From assembly GCF_001541925.1 (NCBI RefSeq), contig NZ_LQMW01000018.1:1-48561 (forward strand): DNA of 48,561 bases, given 5' to 3'. This DNA is from Nitrosopumilus sp. Nsub (GTDB lineage: Archaea; Thermoproteota; Nitrososphaeria; Nitrososphaerales; Nitrosopumilaceae). The notes under the pieces were generated by a model, which did no database searches, was not told where the DNA came from, and worked only from the letters and a program-made list of their open reading frames with translations. The translations under genes and the position numbers were made by a program. Positions 17,178 through 26,901 of this stretch are shown piece after piece. Numbering within the stretch: the first letter of the stretch is position 1; every line of letters starts with the position of its first letter.

Positions 17178-18806
17178 ATGGCATCAATTCAACAAGGACC
17201 AAATGGACCTGTATTAGTTCTTAAAGAAAGTGCATTACAACAAAAAGGCAAAGATGCACAACAAAACAACATTGCTGCAGCCAAACTCGTTGCAGAATTA
17301 GTGAAAAGTAGTCTTGGACCTCGTGGTCTTGATAAAATGTTAGTTGATTCCTTAGGTGACGTTACAATTACAAATGATGGTGCAACCATTCTAAAAGAAA
17401 TCGATGTTCAACACCCAGCAGCCAAAATGATTGTTGAAATTTCAAAAACAGTTGATAATGAAGTAGGTGATGGAACAACTTCTTCTGTAGTTTTTGGTGG
17501 TGCATTATTAGCAAGAGCAGAAGATCTCTTGAAAAAAGATGTTCATTCTTCAACTATTATTGAAGGTTTTCAAGCAGCATCTGAAAAAGTTCTTGAAATT
17601 TATTCACAATTATCTCAAAAAGTAGAACCAGATGACAAAACATCACTTCTAAAAATTGCTTCAACAAGCATGCAATCAAAATTAATTTCTGAAGATAGTA
17701 GTAGCTTATCAAAAATTGTAGTTGATGCAATTCTTAGTATCGCAACCAAAAAAGGTGATGAATATTTTGTTGATCTTGAAAATATTAAAGTTGAAAAGAA
17801 ACCAGGTGGTTCAATTGATGATACCCAAATAGTAAAGGGAATTGTTTTAGATAAAGAAATTGTTCATAGTGGAATGCCTACTAGAATTGATAATGCAAGT
17901 ATTGCATTGATTAACTCTGCATTAGAAATTGAGAAAACTGAAATGAGTGCAGAAATTAGAATTACTGACCCAACTCAAATGCAAATGTTCTTAGAAGAAG
18001 AAAATAGAATGCTCAAAACTATGGTTGATAAATTACATGATGTTGGAGCAAATGTTCTGATTTGTCAAAAAGGAATTGATGATATCGCACAACATTATCT
18101 AGCAAAACATGGTATTATGGCAGTCAGACGAGTTAAAGAAAGTGATATGATTAAACTTTCAAAAGCTACTGATGGACGTGTAATTAGTAATTTAGATGAT
18201 TTAACTGAAAAAGATCTTGGTTCAGCAGATTTGGCTCACCAAAAGAAAGTAGAATCTGATAAATGGGTCTTCATTGAGGGTTGCAAACATCCACAATCTG
18301 TAACTTTGCTAATTCGTGGGGGCACTCAAAGAGTAATAGATGAAGTTGACCGCTCTATTCATGATTCTCTAATGGTAGTAAAAGATGTAATTGAAAAACC
18401 CGAAATTGTTGCAGGTGGAGGAGCTCCTGAATCATTTGCAGCATCACAACTAAAAGATTGGGCTGATAATTTTGATGGAAGAGAACAACTTGCAATTAAA
18501 AAGTACGCTGAAGCTTTAGAAGTTATCCCATTAACAATTTCTGAGAATGCCGGAATGGATCCAATTGATACTATGGCCACTTTAAGATCAAAACAAAATC
18601 AAGGTCAAAAATGGACTGGTATTGACGCAAAAAATACTAAGATTGCTGATATGATGGCAATTAATGTTGTAGAACCAATTGCAGTTAAAGAACAAATTAT
18701 CAAATCTGCAACTGAGGCAGCATGTATGATACTAAGAATTGATGATGTTATCGCTATATCTGGTGGTCCAGGCGGCGGAGGCGGCGGCATGCCTCCAATG
18801 GGATAA
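17178..18806 (+). CDS. thsA: Thermosome subunit (group II chaperonin)
   Basis: ATP-driven protein-folding ring subunit, 542 residues. Equatorial domain motifs are LGPRGLDKMLVD, NDGATILKEI and GDGTTSSVV (about 93-101); the apical region includes ADLAHQKKVESDKWVFIEGC, and the C-terminal equatorial part has AGGGAPE. The tail is a GPGGGGGGMPPMG stretch, typical of chaperonin tails projecting into the cavity. Nitrososphaerota often carry more than one subunit gene, so the exact subunit letter is not certain. Confidence 0.95.
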   Translation: MASIQQGPNGPVLVLKESALQQKGKDAQQNNIAAAKLVAELVKSSLGPRGLDKMLVDSLGDVTITNDGATILKEIDVQHPAAKMIVEISKTVDNEVGDGTTSSVVFGGALLARAEDLLKKDVHSSTIIEGFQAASEKVLEIYSQLSQKVEPDDKTSLLKIASTSMQSKLISEDSSSLSKIVVDAILSIATKKGDEYFVDLENIKVEKKPGGSIDDTQIVKGIVLDKEIVHSGMPTRIDNASIALINSALEIEKTEMSAEIRITDPTQMQMFLEEENRMLKTMVDKLHDVGANVLICQKGIDDIAQHYLAKHGIMAVRRVKESDMIKLSKATDGRVISNLDDLTEKDLGSADLAHQKKVESDKWVFIEGCKHPQSVTLLIRGGTQRVIDEVDRSIHDSLMVVKDVIEKPEIVAGGGAPESFAASQLKDWADNFDGREQLAIKKYAEALEVIPLTISENAGMDPIDTMATLRSKQNQGQKWTGIDAKNTKIADMMAINVVEPIAVKEQIIKSATEAACMILRIDDVIAISGGPGGGGGGMPPMG

Positions 18807-18845
18807 ATTCAGTTAAAACTTAATCATACTACTAATCATAAATTA

Positions 18846-19715
18846 TTGTTGAATAAAATTGGAATAGATTTAGGTGGTACTAAAACTGAAATTATTGTTT
18901 TAGATGAATCTCTAAATATTCTCCAAAGAAAAAGAGTTCCTACACCTCAAGATGATTATGAAAAAATTCTACAAAATATTGTTGATTTGGTAAATGATGC
19001 ATCACAAGACATCTCTGATTTTTCTGTAGGTGTTTGTTGTCCTGGCGCAATTTCTAAAAACACTGGTCTGATCAAAAATAGTAACACTCAATGTTTGATT
19101 GGTAAATCTTTTAAAAAAGATCTTGAAAACAAATTGAAAAAAAATATTTCTCTTGAAAATGATGCAAATTGTTTTGCTTTATCTGAATCCAAAATGGGTG
19201 CTGGAATTGGATTTGATTTTGTTTTTGGTGTAATTTTAGGTACTGGTGTAGGTGGTGGAATTGTATTTCGTGATTCTCTTCATTGTGGAAGAACCAATAT
19301 TGCAGGTGAATGGGGTCATCATACTTTACACCAAAATGGTAATTCTTGTTATTGTGGTAAATCTGGTTGTGTGGAGACATATTTGAGTGGCCCATCTTTG
19401 GAAAAACGTTGGAATCAATTGACTGGATTAACTCAATCTATGCCTGAAATAGTTAATAATTTGAATTCTGAAATTGGCAAATCTTGGAAAGATGAATTTT
19501 TAGAAAATTTTGGTTATGGTCTTGCAAATGTTATTGATATCTTAGATCCTGATGCAATTATTCTTGGTGGCGGTTTATCAAATATTGAGTTTTTGTATAA
19601 TGAAGGAAAAAATTCTGTATATGCAAAAGTATTTTCGGATATTGTTGATACGCCTATTTTGAAAAATAAACTTGGTGATTCTTCAGGAGTATTTGGAGCT
19701 GCACTTTTAGATTAA
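18846..19715 (+). CDS. ROK-family sugar kinase (glucokinase-like)
   Basis: 289 residues. The phosphate-binding start is IGIDLGGTKTEIIV (5-18), ENDANCFAL (104-112) carries the catalytic Asp106, GTGVGGGIV (132-140) is the second phosphate loop, and the ROK zinc site is H159 with C168, C170 and C175 in CYCGKSGCVE. Substrate is probably glucose or another hexose; ROK proteins also include N-acetyl-sugar kinases, so I give no symbol. No HTH domain, hence not a ROK repressor. The start is one of two adjacent TTG codons (18846 or 18849); there is no ATG. Confidence 0.87.
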   Translation: MLNKIGIDLGGTKTEIIVLDESLNILQRKRVPTPQDDYEKILQNIVDLVNDASQDISDFSVGVCCPGAISKNTGLIKNSNTQCLIGKSFKKDLENKLKKNISLENDANCFALSESKMGAGIGFDFVFGVILGTGVGGGIVFRDSLHCGRTNIAGEWGHHTLHQNGNSCYCGKSGCVETYLSGPSLEKRWNQLTGLTQSMPEIVNNLNSEIGKSWKDEFLENFGYGLANVIDILDPDAIILGGGLSNIEFLYNEGKNSVYAKVFSDIVDTPILKNKLGDSSGVFGAALLD

Positions 19716-19976
19716 TTATTTTGGACATCCTTCCATTTTTGCAATAAAATAACCATTTGTCATAATTTCAATCTCTACATCTTCTGGAACTGATTCTGAA
19801 TGACAAAATTTACATTCTTCGCTAGTTACTATGGCATCATTTTCATTAATTGATCTTAACCATTCCTTTGCAAAAGAAATTGCTTCTTCATTATTTTTTT
19901 TATCAGTTATTACATCAAAATGCATTGTATGACCATCATTTGCTTTTACATATGTGTCAAAAACATGAAAATCCAT
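19716..19976 (-). CDS. DUF2024 family protein
   Basis: 86 residues. The pattern HVFDTYVKANDGHTMHFDV, then AISFAKEWLRSI and EECKFCHSE with a final GYFIAKMEGC matches the DUF2024 family as I know it, a small alpha/beta protein of unknown function. A CxxC (CKFC) and a second Cys near the end could bind metal. A GTG at 19985 would add three residues; the ATG fits the family start. It is the last gene of a run with guaA. Confidence 0.75.
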   Translation of the reverse strand: MDFHVFDTYVKANDGHTMHFDVITDKKNNEEAISFAKEWLRSINENDAIVTSEECKFCHSESVPEDVEIEIMTNGYFIAKMEGCPK

Positions 19977-19984
19977 TTTTATCA

Positions 19985-20341
19985 CTAATTGCTATGTAAA
20001 TCTCTAATTTCAAGAATTTTATCTACAATTTGATTTACATCTACATCTAATTCTGTAGTGATCAAAATTAGTCCTGCTCCTCCAATTGGTATTGTAATTC
20101 TGTAAATTTTTTCATATTTTGCTAATGCAAAAATTGGTGTACCGATTTTATCGGCTGTTTTCTTCCTTGTTGACCAACGGTAAATTGCTTGTGATAATGA
20201 TGTTTCAGTTTCTTCTCTTGATAAATGAGATTTTACACCTGGTCTGATTTTGTCATGTAATTCTCCATAATCATAAACTGCTGCATATCTGATATTCTGG
20301 CTCAACTCTAAAATTTCATCACAGATTTTATCGTAATTCAT
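19985..20341 (-). CDS. Conserved archaeal protein, DUF6659-like
   Basis: 118 residues from ATG (MNYDKICDEILELSQNI); a GTG at 20350 directly after the guaA stop could add three. An N-terminal helix, then AAVYDYGELHDKI and a mixed alpha/beta end (GAGLILITTELDVDV) suggest a sensor-like profilin or roadblock-type fold. I recall similar Nitrososphaerota proteins annotated DUF6659, but cannot verify. It sits between guaA and the DUF2024 gene in one transcript direction. Function unknown. Confidence 0.65.
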   Translation of the reverse strand: MNYDKICDEILELSQNIRYAAVYDYGELHDKIRPGVKSHLSREETETSLSQAIYRWSTRKKTADKIGTPIFALAKYEKIYRITIPIGGAGLILITTELDVDVNQIVDKILEIRDLHSN

Positions 20342-20350
20342 TCTTATCAC

Positions 20351-21874
20351 TTATTGTGGCTCAATTGTTGCTGGTGGTTTACTTGAAATAGTATATGTTA
20401 CCCAAGTAACATCTTCAATTTCATTAGTTATTCTATTACTCATTTTTTCTAAAACTCCATGTGGCAGTCTAGTCCAGTCAGCAGTCATTGCGTCAATAGA
20501 ATCTACGACTCTAATCATAACAATGTTTCCATATTTTCTCTCGTCTCCAACTACTCCCACTGCTTTATCGTCTCCTACTGCTGCATATGCCTGCCAAACT
20601 TTTGTATAAAATCCAGCTTCCATTAATTCTTCTTCAACTATTTTACTTGCAATCTTTGAGATCTGTAATTTTGTCTGAGTAATTTCTCCCATTATTCTAA
20701 CTGACAATCCCGGACCTGGAAATGGATGTCTCATGAAAAGTTTTTCAGGAACCCCTAAAATTTTTGCAATTTGTCTTACTTCGTCTTTATACAATTCTCT
20801 TAATGGTTCTAAAATTTCTAAATTTAACCAATCTGGTAATCCTCCCACATTGTGATGTGATTTTATTACATCTGCTGGACCTTTAGAAACTCCACTTTCT
20901 ATTACATCTGGATATAGAGTTCCTTGTGCTAACCATTTGAATGGACCTTCTTTTTCAGCAAAATTTGTAAAAACATGAATAAATTCTTCGCCAACGATTT
21001 TTCTTTTTAATTCTGGATCCTCTACTCCTTTTAATTTTTCAAGGAATTGGTTTCCTGCATCAACTGATGTAAAATTCACTTTAAAATTATCTTTGAACAT
21101 TTCTTCTACTTCTTTTTCTTCATTTAATCTCAACAAACCATTATCGACAAAAACACACTTGAGTCTATTTCCAATGGCTTTATCAATCAGTAGTGCTACA
21201 ACTGTAGAATCTATTCCTCCACTAACACCACACAATACATTTCCTTCAATTTTGGAAATTTTTTCTACTGCTGAATCAATAAAACCTTCCATTGTCCATT
21301 CTTGTTTTGCCTTACAAACTTTTAGAACAAAATTCTTAAGAATTTCTGTACCTTGTTCTGTATGAACTACTTCTGGATGAAATTGAATTCCATACACTGA
21401 TTTTTCATCTGATGCAATTGCTGCAGCTTTAGCTCCTTCTGTATGGCCAATTATTTTAAATCCTGATGGGATCTCTTCAGCTTCATCCCCATGACTCATC
21501 CATGCACGAACCGATTCACCAATTCCATTTAGTAAATCACTATCGTTATCTATTGTTAAAAGTGACGAACCGTATTCTTTATTGGCTCTTTTTACTTTAC
21601 CTCCAAATTTATCTACAATTAATTGATGACCGTAACAAATTCCTAAAAGTGGTAAATCCATTTCAAAAATTTTATTTTCTGGTACTGGAGCTTCAGAACT
21701 ATAAACACTTGATGGTCCTCCTGAAAAAATTATTCCTGTTGGATTATGTTTTTGAATTTCTTCATAACTAATATCAAATGGTACTAATTCTGCATAAACT
21801 GAAAATTCTCTAATCCTTCTACAAATTAAATGACTATACTGTGAACCAAAATCTAAAACTAAAATTTTATCCAT
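20351..21874 (-). CDS. guaA: GMP synthase (glutamine-hydrolysing), fused form
   Basis: Amidates XMP to GMP. The 507-residue protein has an N-terminal class I glutamine amidotransferase with catalytic Cys80 in LLGICYGHQL and the FHPEV motif near 165-170, followed by the ATP-pyrophosphatase domain with the P-loop GVSGGIDST and a C-terminal dimerisation part (RHPFPGPGLSVRI, TARLPHGVLE-like TRLPHGVLEKM). Both halves are in one chain, unlike the split GuaAa/GuaAb of many euryarchaea. guaB lies 2.3 kb away. Confidence 0.96.
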   Translation of the reverse strand: MDKILVLDFGSQYSHLICRRIREFSVYAELVPFDISYEEIQKHNPTGIIFSGGPSSVYSSEAPVPENKIFEMDLPLLGICYGHQLIVDKFGGKVKRANKEYGSSLLTIDNDSDLLNGIGESVRAWMSHGDEAEEIPSGFKIIGHTEGAKAAAIASDEKSVYGIQFHPEVVHTEQGTEILKNFVLKVCKAKQEWTMEGFIDSAVEKISKIEGNVLCGVSGGIDSTVVALLIDKAIGNRLKCVFVDNGLLRLNEEKEVEEMFKDNFKVNFTSVDAGNQFLEKLKGVEDPELKRKIVGEEFIHVFTNFAEKEGPFKWLAQGTLYPDVIESGVSKGPADVIKSHHNVGGLPDWLNLEILEPLRELYKDEVRQIAKILGVPEKLFMRHPFPGPGLSVRIMGEITQTKLQISKIASKIVEEELMEAGFYTKVWQAYAAVGDDKAVGVVGDERKYGNIVMIRVVDSIDAMTADWTRLPHGVLEKMSNRITNEIEDVTWVTYTISSKPPATIEPQ

Positions 21875-21878
21875 GATA

Positions 21879-22445
21879 TCACTTGCTAATATTTTCCAAC
21901 ATTCTAGTTAATGACCATCCTGCTGTATTGATTAATTCTGTCACTCTTTGTTTTTCTCTATAATTTTTAATAATAATTTCTCTAATGTCGCTTCCATTCT
22001 TATTAATTATGTAATCAATGACTGATTCTTTTTGGATTTTTCCATTTTCTGCTTCAACAAAATCTTTTTTCTTCATTTCTCCAATAATTCTATCTAAAAA
22101 GAATGATTTGAAAGGTGGTGTATCTGCATTAATCAAAATTTGTTCATCTAAAATTATTGAGACTTGTTCTGGTGTTACATATGCATTAGCAATGATTTTT
22201 CCATCATTTCCTCTTTTAATTGGAATTGAGTTCTCAACTGGTTTTGAAATTTCTCTTTCTTCTTTAGGCTCAATTTTTGTATCTAATTTAGATGCTTTAA
22301 CAAAACTGGAATCTTTTAGAAATCCATCCAGTACCGTGATATTTTTTTCTAACATTTCTATTCCTTCCTGGTGTTTATCAACTTGTTTCATCAGATCCTC
22401 TCTTAGGGCAACTATTTCTTTTACTTGCTCTTCAGAAAATTTCAT
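21879..22445 (-). CDS. Conserved hypothetical protein with N-terminal coiled coil
   Basis: 188 residues, not assigned to a family. Residues about 4-45 form a predicted coiled coil (QVKEIVALREDLMKQVDK), followed by a lysine/glutamate linker and a globular C-terminal part (residues about 80-185) with VTPEQVSIILDEQILINADT and a closing TAGWSLTRMLE. The linker contains charge repeats (EPKEEREISKPVE). It is 4 bases upstream of guaA and likely co-transcribed. Strong charge bias but no enzyme motif. Confidence 0.65.
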   Translation of the reverse strand: MKFSEEQVKEIVALREDLMKQVDKHQEGIEMLEKNITVLDGFLKDSSFVKASKLDTKIEPKEEREISKPVENSIPIKRGNDGKIIANAYVTPEQVSIILDEQILINADTPPFKSFFLDRIIGEMKKKDFVEAENGKIQKESVIDYIINKNGSDIREIIIKNYREKQRVTELINTAGWSLTRMLENISK

Positions 22446-22479
22446 AATTTAATTAATCAGCAATGGGTATAAATGCATT

Positions 22480-23217
22480 CTAGGTAATTATGATATCCAG
22501 TTCTTTATATGATATTTTTTTAAACCCTTCAATTGATTTTGATGTGGTAAATAATTCTGATTTTGTGATCGTCGATAACCAAATTAAAAGATCTTTGCCT
22601 ATTTTTAATTTTTTTAATTTTGTATCTCTGTCAGATTTTTTTGTATTGGAAAATTTTCCAATTCGTCTTCCAAAATCCATACCAAAAAGAATAATTCTTT
22701 TTGCTTCAAAATGACTTGCTAAAAATACTCCTCTATCCCCATCTGTAAATCCTCCAAAATTTTGAATTTTATTAAATGGTTCTGTTTGAGTTGTTCCAAT
22801 ACTATTTTTAATTTTTTTTACCATGTGTAATTTTTCAATATTATCTCCATGTGCATGTATGACAAAAATTGATTTCCTTTTGGATAATTTTTTAATTGCA
22901 TCTTCATCTCCGTCTAAATCTGTTACAACTATGTCTGGAATAACTCCATTTTCTAAAAGTGGTTTTAATGAACTATCCGCTGCAATTTTAATAGATTTTT
23001 TCAATTTTTTCAATTTGGGTATTGCAAATGACAAAGATGGTCCAGAGCCTACTACAAAAACTGTTTTTCCTTGAATTAATTTTTTAATTTTTTGAGTATT
23101 ATCGGTTTCTTTTAAAATAGTGTCTAGAATTATGGCTGATTCTTTATCTTTTTTTTCAGAATAATTCAATTCTTTTAAAATTGATTGATATCTTTTTTTC
23201 CAACCTGGAATCATCAT
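22480..23217 (-). CDS. mptE: 6-hydroxymethylpterin diphosphokinase, MptE/DUF115 type
   Basis: Archaeal enzyme that pyrophosphorylates 6-hydroxymethyl-pterin for folate or methanopterin-type cofactors. The DUF115 pattern is clear: VFVVGSGPSL, AADSSLKPLLENG, PDIVVTDLDGD (catalytic Asp cluster), IHAHGDNIEK, GFTDGDRGV and LFGMDFG. Starts at 23217 or 23214 are ATG; a TTG at 23226 is less likely. It is divergent from folP, with 34 bases between starts, so one shared promoter region serves both steps. Confidence 0.88.
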   Translation of the reverse strand: MMIPGWKKRYQSILKELNYSEKKDKESAIILDTILKETDNTQKIKKLIQGKTVFVVGSGPSLSFAIPKLKKLKKSIKIAADSSLKPLLENGVIPDIVVTDLDGDEDAIKKLSKRKSIFVIHAHGDNIEKLHMVKKIKNSIGTTQTEPFNKIQNFGGFTDGDRGVFLASHFEAKRIILFGMDFGRRIGKFSNTKKSDRDTKLKKLKIGKDLLIWLSTITKSELFTTSKSIEGFKKISYKELDIIIT

Positions 23218-23251
23218 ATAACTCAAATTGTATGAGGTTTTGATAAACTAT

Positions 23252-24103
23252 ATGACAAAAATTGCAAATATTTCTGTTGGAGGGCGAAATCCTGTTCGGA
23301 TAATGGGAATTTTGAATACTAGTCCTGAATCATTTTACAAAAAATCAATCAATACAACTCATATGAAAATTAAAAACACTGTAATTCAAATGGAAAATGA
23401 TGGTGCAGATTTTATTGATGTAGGAGGAATGTCAACAGCACCTTATCTATCAACTACTGTTTCTGAAAAAGTTGAATCTAAGAGACTTCTTGATGCAATT
23501 AAAATTATTCAAAGTCATACTAATCTTCCAATATCTGTTGACACCTGTAGATCCAGTGTAGCTAAAACTGCATTAGAAAATGATGTTGAAATCATTAATG
23601 ATATTTCTGGATTGAAATATGATGAAAACATGAAAGATGTAATTTCTAAATTTCATCCTTCATTAATTTTATGTGCATATGATTCAAAACCAATTTTGGG
23701 AAATCCAGTTAATTCAACAAAAAAACTTCTTAAAAATAGTTTAAAAATTGCAAAAGATTGTCATGTGTCAGATAAACAAATTGTATTGGATCCTGCAATA
23801 GGATTTTTTAGAAAAACTGGAAAAGGTAAATTTTTTACAAAAATCAAAACCAATTGGGTTGAAAGAGATCTATCTATCATTAAAAATCTTAATTCCTTAA
23901 AAATGAAATATCCTATTTTGATCTCAGTTTCCAATAAATCTCTAATCGGAAGTCTTTTACAAAAAGAAAATCCTTCTGATCGATTGTTTGGATCTATTAC
24001 TGCTGAAGCAATTTCCGTTTTAAATGGAGCTAATATCATACGTACTCATAATGTTGGGGCTACTCGAGACGCAATTACAATTGCTACAAAATTATCAAAA
24101 TAA
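23252..24103 (+). CDS. folP: Dihydropteroate synthase-like protein
   Basis: Joins the pterin pyrophosphate to p-aminobenzoate. The TIM-barrel motifs are RIMGILNTSPESFY (13-26; family consensus MGILNVTPDSF), DGADFIDVGGMST, SVDTCRSSVAKTAL, and INDISGL. The pterin and sulfa-binding segments near SVSNKSLIGSL and RTHNVGATRDAI are also present. The GGMST and THNVG variants differ slightly from bacterial GGEST and VHDV. ATG at 23252 was preferred to a TTG at 23228, which would nearly abut mptE. With mptE it gives two successive folate-type steps. Confidence 0.82.
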   Translation: MTKIANISVGGRNPVRIMGILNTSPESFYKKSINTTHMKIKNTVIQMENDGADFIDVGGMSTAPYLSTTVSEKVESKRLLDAIKIIQSHTNLPISVDTCRSSVAKTALENDVEIINDISGLKYDENMKDVISKFHPSLILCAYDSKPILGNPVNSTKKLLKNSLKIAKDCHVSDKQIVLDPAIGFFRKTGKGKFFTKIKTNWVERDLSIIKNLNSLKMKYPILISVSNKSLIGSLLQKENPSDRLFGSITAEAISVLNGANIIRTHNVGATRDAITIATKLSK

Positions 24104-24148
24104 CGCAAAGGCTTATAATCAATTTTTAACTTTTGAAACAAGGTTTCA

Positions 24149-25579
24149 TTGGAATTTAAAGAAGGATTAACATTTGACGACGTTCTTCTCGTACCCAAAT
24201 ATTCAGATATTACCAGTAGAACTCAAACTGATCTAACAACTCAATTATCTCGAAATATTTCTCTAAACATTCCGTTTGTGAGTGCAAATATGGATACAGT
24301 TACTGAATCATCTATGGCTGTAACTATTGCTCGTGCAGGTGGAATTGGAATTATTCACAGATTTTTAACAATTGAAGAGCAAGCAGATGAAGTTCTTAAA
24401 GTCAAACGATCTGGAAGCGTAATAATTGAAAACCCTTATTCCATTACTGAAGATAAAACAATTGAAGATGCATTAGATTATGCTGAAAATAAAGATATTT
24501 CTGGACTATTAGTTGTTGATGACAATTCAAAATTACTCGGAATTGTAACTGAAAGAGATTTACTTTTTGCAAATTCTAAAAACCTCATTCGAGACGTAAT
24601 GACTAAAGATGTTGTTACTGCAAAATCTGGTGTATCTATTGATGATGCAAAAGAACTTTTACACAAACATAGAATTGAAAAATTACCTCTTGTAGATGAG
24701 TCTGGATTGGTAAAAGGTTTGATTACAAGTAAAGATATTACAAATAATGCTGATTATCCAAATGCATCAAAAGATGGTAAAGGTAGACCTCTTGTTGGAG
24801 CTGCAGTTGGAGTAAAAGGTGACTTTTTAGAACGAAGTGAATCTCTTTTAGAAGCAGGAGCTGATACGTTAGTTGTTGATATTGCCCATGGGCATAGTGA
24901 AAATGCAATTAGCACTGTAAAACATATCAAAAAAGCATTTCCTGATTGTGAATTAATTGCAGGAAATATTGCAACAGCTCAAGGGGCTGAAGATTTAATG
25001 AAAGCTGGAGTTGATGCCGTAAAGGTTGGTGTTGGTTCAGGCTCAATTTGTATTACTAGAGTAATTACTGGTTCAGGAGTTCCTCAATTAACTGCAGTTG
25101 TGGATTGTGCAAAAATAGGTCGTGATTATGGTATTCCTATTATTTCTGATGGTGGAACTAGAACTTCTGGTGATGCTACAAAAGCATTAGCAGCTGGTGC
25201 TTCAACTGTTATGGTAGGAAGCATGTTGGGTGGAACTGATGAATCACCTGGAACCGTCTTGACAAAGAATGGCAAGCGTTTCAAAGTGTATCGTGGAATG
25301 GCATCTCTTGCTGCATCAATAGGAAGAAAATCTAAAGAAACAGGATCAACATCATTTGATGATGATCTAAATGATTATGTTGCAGAAGGAGTTGAAGCTA
25401 TGGTTCCGTACAAAGGTACTGTTGTAGATATTCTAAAACAGTTAACTGGTGGAGTTCGTTCTGGTTTGAGTTATTGTGGTGCACATACAATTCCTCAAAT
25501 GCAAACAAATGCTGAATTTATTAAAATGTCTAGAGCTGGATTTGCAGAAAGTCAGCCTCATGATGTATCTTTGATGTAG
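24149..25579 (+). CDS. guaB: Inosine-5'-monophosphate dehydrogenase
   Basis: Oxidises IMP to XMP, feeding GuaA. 476 residues with a TIM barrel interrupted by a CBS pair (about 92-200: [38 protein letters not shown]). The catalytic Cys301 lies in [12 protein letters not shown], and the IMP-binding SDGGTR and GSMLGGTDE motifs follow. The start is TTG at 24149, since the protein begins [15 protein letters not shown], the normal IMPDH opening, and no ATG is nearby. Confidence 0.96.
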   Translation: MEFKEGLTFDDVLLVPKYSDITSRTQTDLTTQLSRNISLNIPFVSANMDTVTESSMAVTIARAGGIGIIHRFLTIEEQADEVLKVKRSGSVIIENPYSITEDKTIEDALDYAENKDISGLLVVDDNSKLLGIVTERDLLFANSKNLIRDVMTKDVVTAKSGVSIDDAKELLHKHRIEKLPLVDESGLVKGLITSKDITNNADYPNASKDGKGRPLVGAAVGVKGDFLERSESLLEAGADTLVVDIAHGHSENAISTVKHIKKAFPDCELIAGNIATAQGAEDLMKAGVDAVKVGVGSGSICITRVITGSGVPQLTAVVDCAKIGRDYGIPIISDGGTRTSGDATKALAAGASTVMVGSMLGGTDESPGTVLTKNGKRFKVYRGMASLAASIGRKSKETGSTSFDDDLNDYVAEGVEAMVPYKGTVVDILKQLTGGVRSGLSYCGAHTIPQMQTNAEFIKMSRAGFAESQPHDVSLM

Positions 25580-25614
25580 TTAATTTTTTAAGCAGTACAT
25601 AAGGTGATTTAATC

Positions 25615-26085
25615 ATGCTTGCAAAAAGAACCATAATTGGTATGATTGTAGGCAGTTTAGTTATTGGATTAGGCGCTTATTCTTTAGTTAATACTTTGGG
25701 TCCTACAATTTCTATGAACGAAAATTTTGTAATTGCTTCAGGAGACAATGCTTCTTTTTCAATTCCTGCACCAAAAGATGCACCACAATATATGAAAATA
25801 GTTGGTGATGCTTTTGATCTTAAACTTACTAGTCCTGGTGATGGATTAACTATTCCAAACACTTCTTACAAAAAAGAATTAGTTTTAGATTGGACTCATG
25901 TTGAAGATGGTCAAACAATCATCTTTCTTCAAAATACCGGCGCTAGTGAATTAGAAATTGTTGCAAATACGAATCAAACTCCTGATCCATTTGGAATTAC
26001 ATTTGATTTTATGGTTATAACCTCTGGAGTAATCATTCTTGGATTTAGTTTAGGTTTTACCTTAAGAAAACCAAAAGGTTTCTAA
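25615..26085 (+). CDS. Small membrane protein with an extracytoplasmic domain
   Basis: 156 residues, no family recognised. One hydrophobic segment at about 8-27 and another at about 131-150 (FMVITSGVIILGFSLGFTLR) bracket a polar, beta-rich central part (about 30-125, for example VLDWTHVEDGQTIIFLQNTG) that would face outside. The end is RKPKGF, a positive-inside tail. Such two-helix proteins are common in Nitrososphaerota envelopes. It converges with pheA, overlapping by 4 bases. Confidence 0.7.
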   Translation: MLAKRTIIGMIVGSLVIGLGAYSLVNTLGPTISMNENFVIASGDNASFSIPAPKDAPQYMKIVGDAFDLKLTSPGDGLTIPNTSYKKELVLDWTHVEDGQTIIFLQNTGASELEIVANTNQTPDPFGITFDFMVITSGVIILGFSLGFTLRKPKGF

Positions 26086-26897
26086 TCTATTTTTGCAGAC
26101 GAATATGAGCCTAAAACTTTAATGAAAATTGTTTCCTTTTTTATTTGATCTAACATTTCTGAAATTTTGATATTTTTCTGATGACCTTCAAAATCTACAT
26201 AGAAATTGTATTCCCACGAATTAGTTTTTGTTGGTCTTGATTCTATTTTTGTGAGATTCACTTTATTTTTATTAAAATTTTCAATTATTCTAAAAAGTGA
26301 ACCAGGCTCATGTTTAATGGAAAAAATTATTGAAGTCTTATCATTTTCTGTTTCATGGGTCTCTTTTTTGGATAAAATTAAAAATCTAGTATAGTTATTT
26401 GGATTATTTGCAATATTTTCATTAATTATTGGCATGTTGGAAATTTTTGCTGCTTCTTTACTTGCTATACACGCACAATTTTTTTCTTTTAACTCTTTGA
26501 TGATTTTTACACTGCCTGCTGTATCATAAGCAGGAATTGTTTTCATTTTGTATTTTTCAATAAATTTTCTACATTGACCTAAAGCTTGTGGATGTGAATA
26601 CACTGTATCAATTTCTTCTAATTTACCAAAACCAATTAAACAATGTTCTATTTTGTGATATGTTTCTCCAGTAACATTTAGATCTGTTGAATATAATGAA
26701 TCATAACTTTCTCCTACACTACCTTCTAATGAATTTTCTACAGGTAAAATTGAAAATTCTGAAATATCTTTAGATGTATTTTGTAAAATTTCAGAAAATG
26801 TTGGTAATGGAATTGTTTGAATATTATCATCGAAAAAAGATTTTGCAGCAGCTTCACTATATGCACCTCGTTCACCTTGGAACGATACAATAGTCAT
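26082..26897 (-). CDS. pheA: Prephenate dehydratase
   Basis: Converts prephenate to phenylpyruvate for phenylalanine. The 271-residue protein has the opening VSFQGERGAYSEAAA (4-18), the LPVENSLEGSVGESYD motif, SHPQALGQC, and NYTRFLIL with the catalytic Thr-Arg-Phe. The C-terminal ACT domain (SIIFSIKHEPGSLFRIIENF, then LTKIESRPTK) suggests phenylalanine feedback control. No chorismate mutase domain is fused. Convergent with the membrane protein gene. Confidence 0.94.
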   Translation of the reverse strand: MTIVSFQGERGAYSEAAAKSFFDDNIQTIPLPTFSEILQNTSKDISEFSILPVENSLEGSVGESYDSLYSTDLNVTGETYHKIEHCLIGFGKLEEIDTVYSHPQALGQCRKFIEKYKMKTIPAYDTAGSVKIIKELKEKNCACIASKEAAKISNMPIINENIANNPNNYTRFLILSKKETHETENDKTSIIFSIKHEPGSLFRIIENFNKNKVNLTKIESRPTKTNSWEYNFYVDFEGHQKNIKISEMLDQIKKETIFIKVLGSYSSAKID

Positions 26898-26901
26898 TTT
26901 T

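Noticed and set aside
18757-18806. Glycine-rich repeat at the thermosome 3' end as a mobile repeat
   Set aside because: It encodes the normal GGM-type chaperonin tail.
22018-22452. 144-codon frame opposite the coiled-coil hypothetical gene
   Set aside because: Opposite-strand shadow; low-complexity hydrophobic stretch from the complement of a charged gene.
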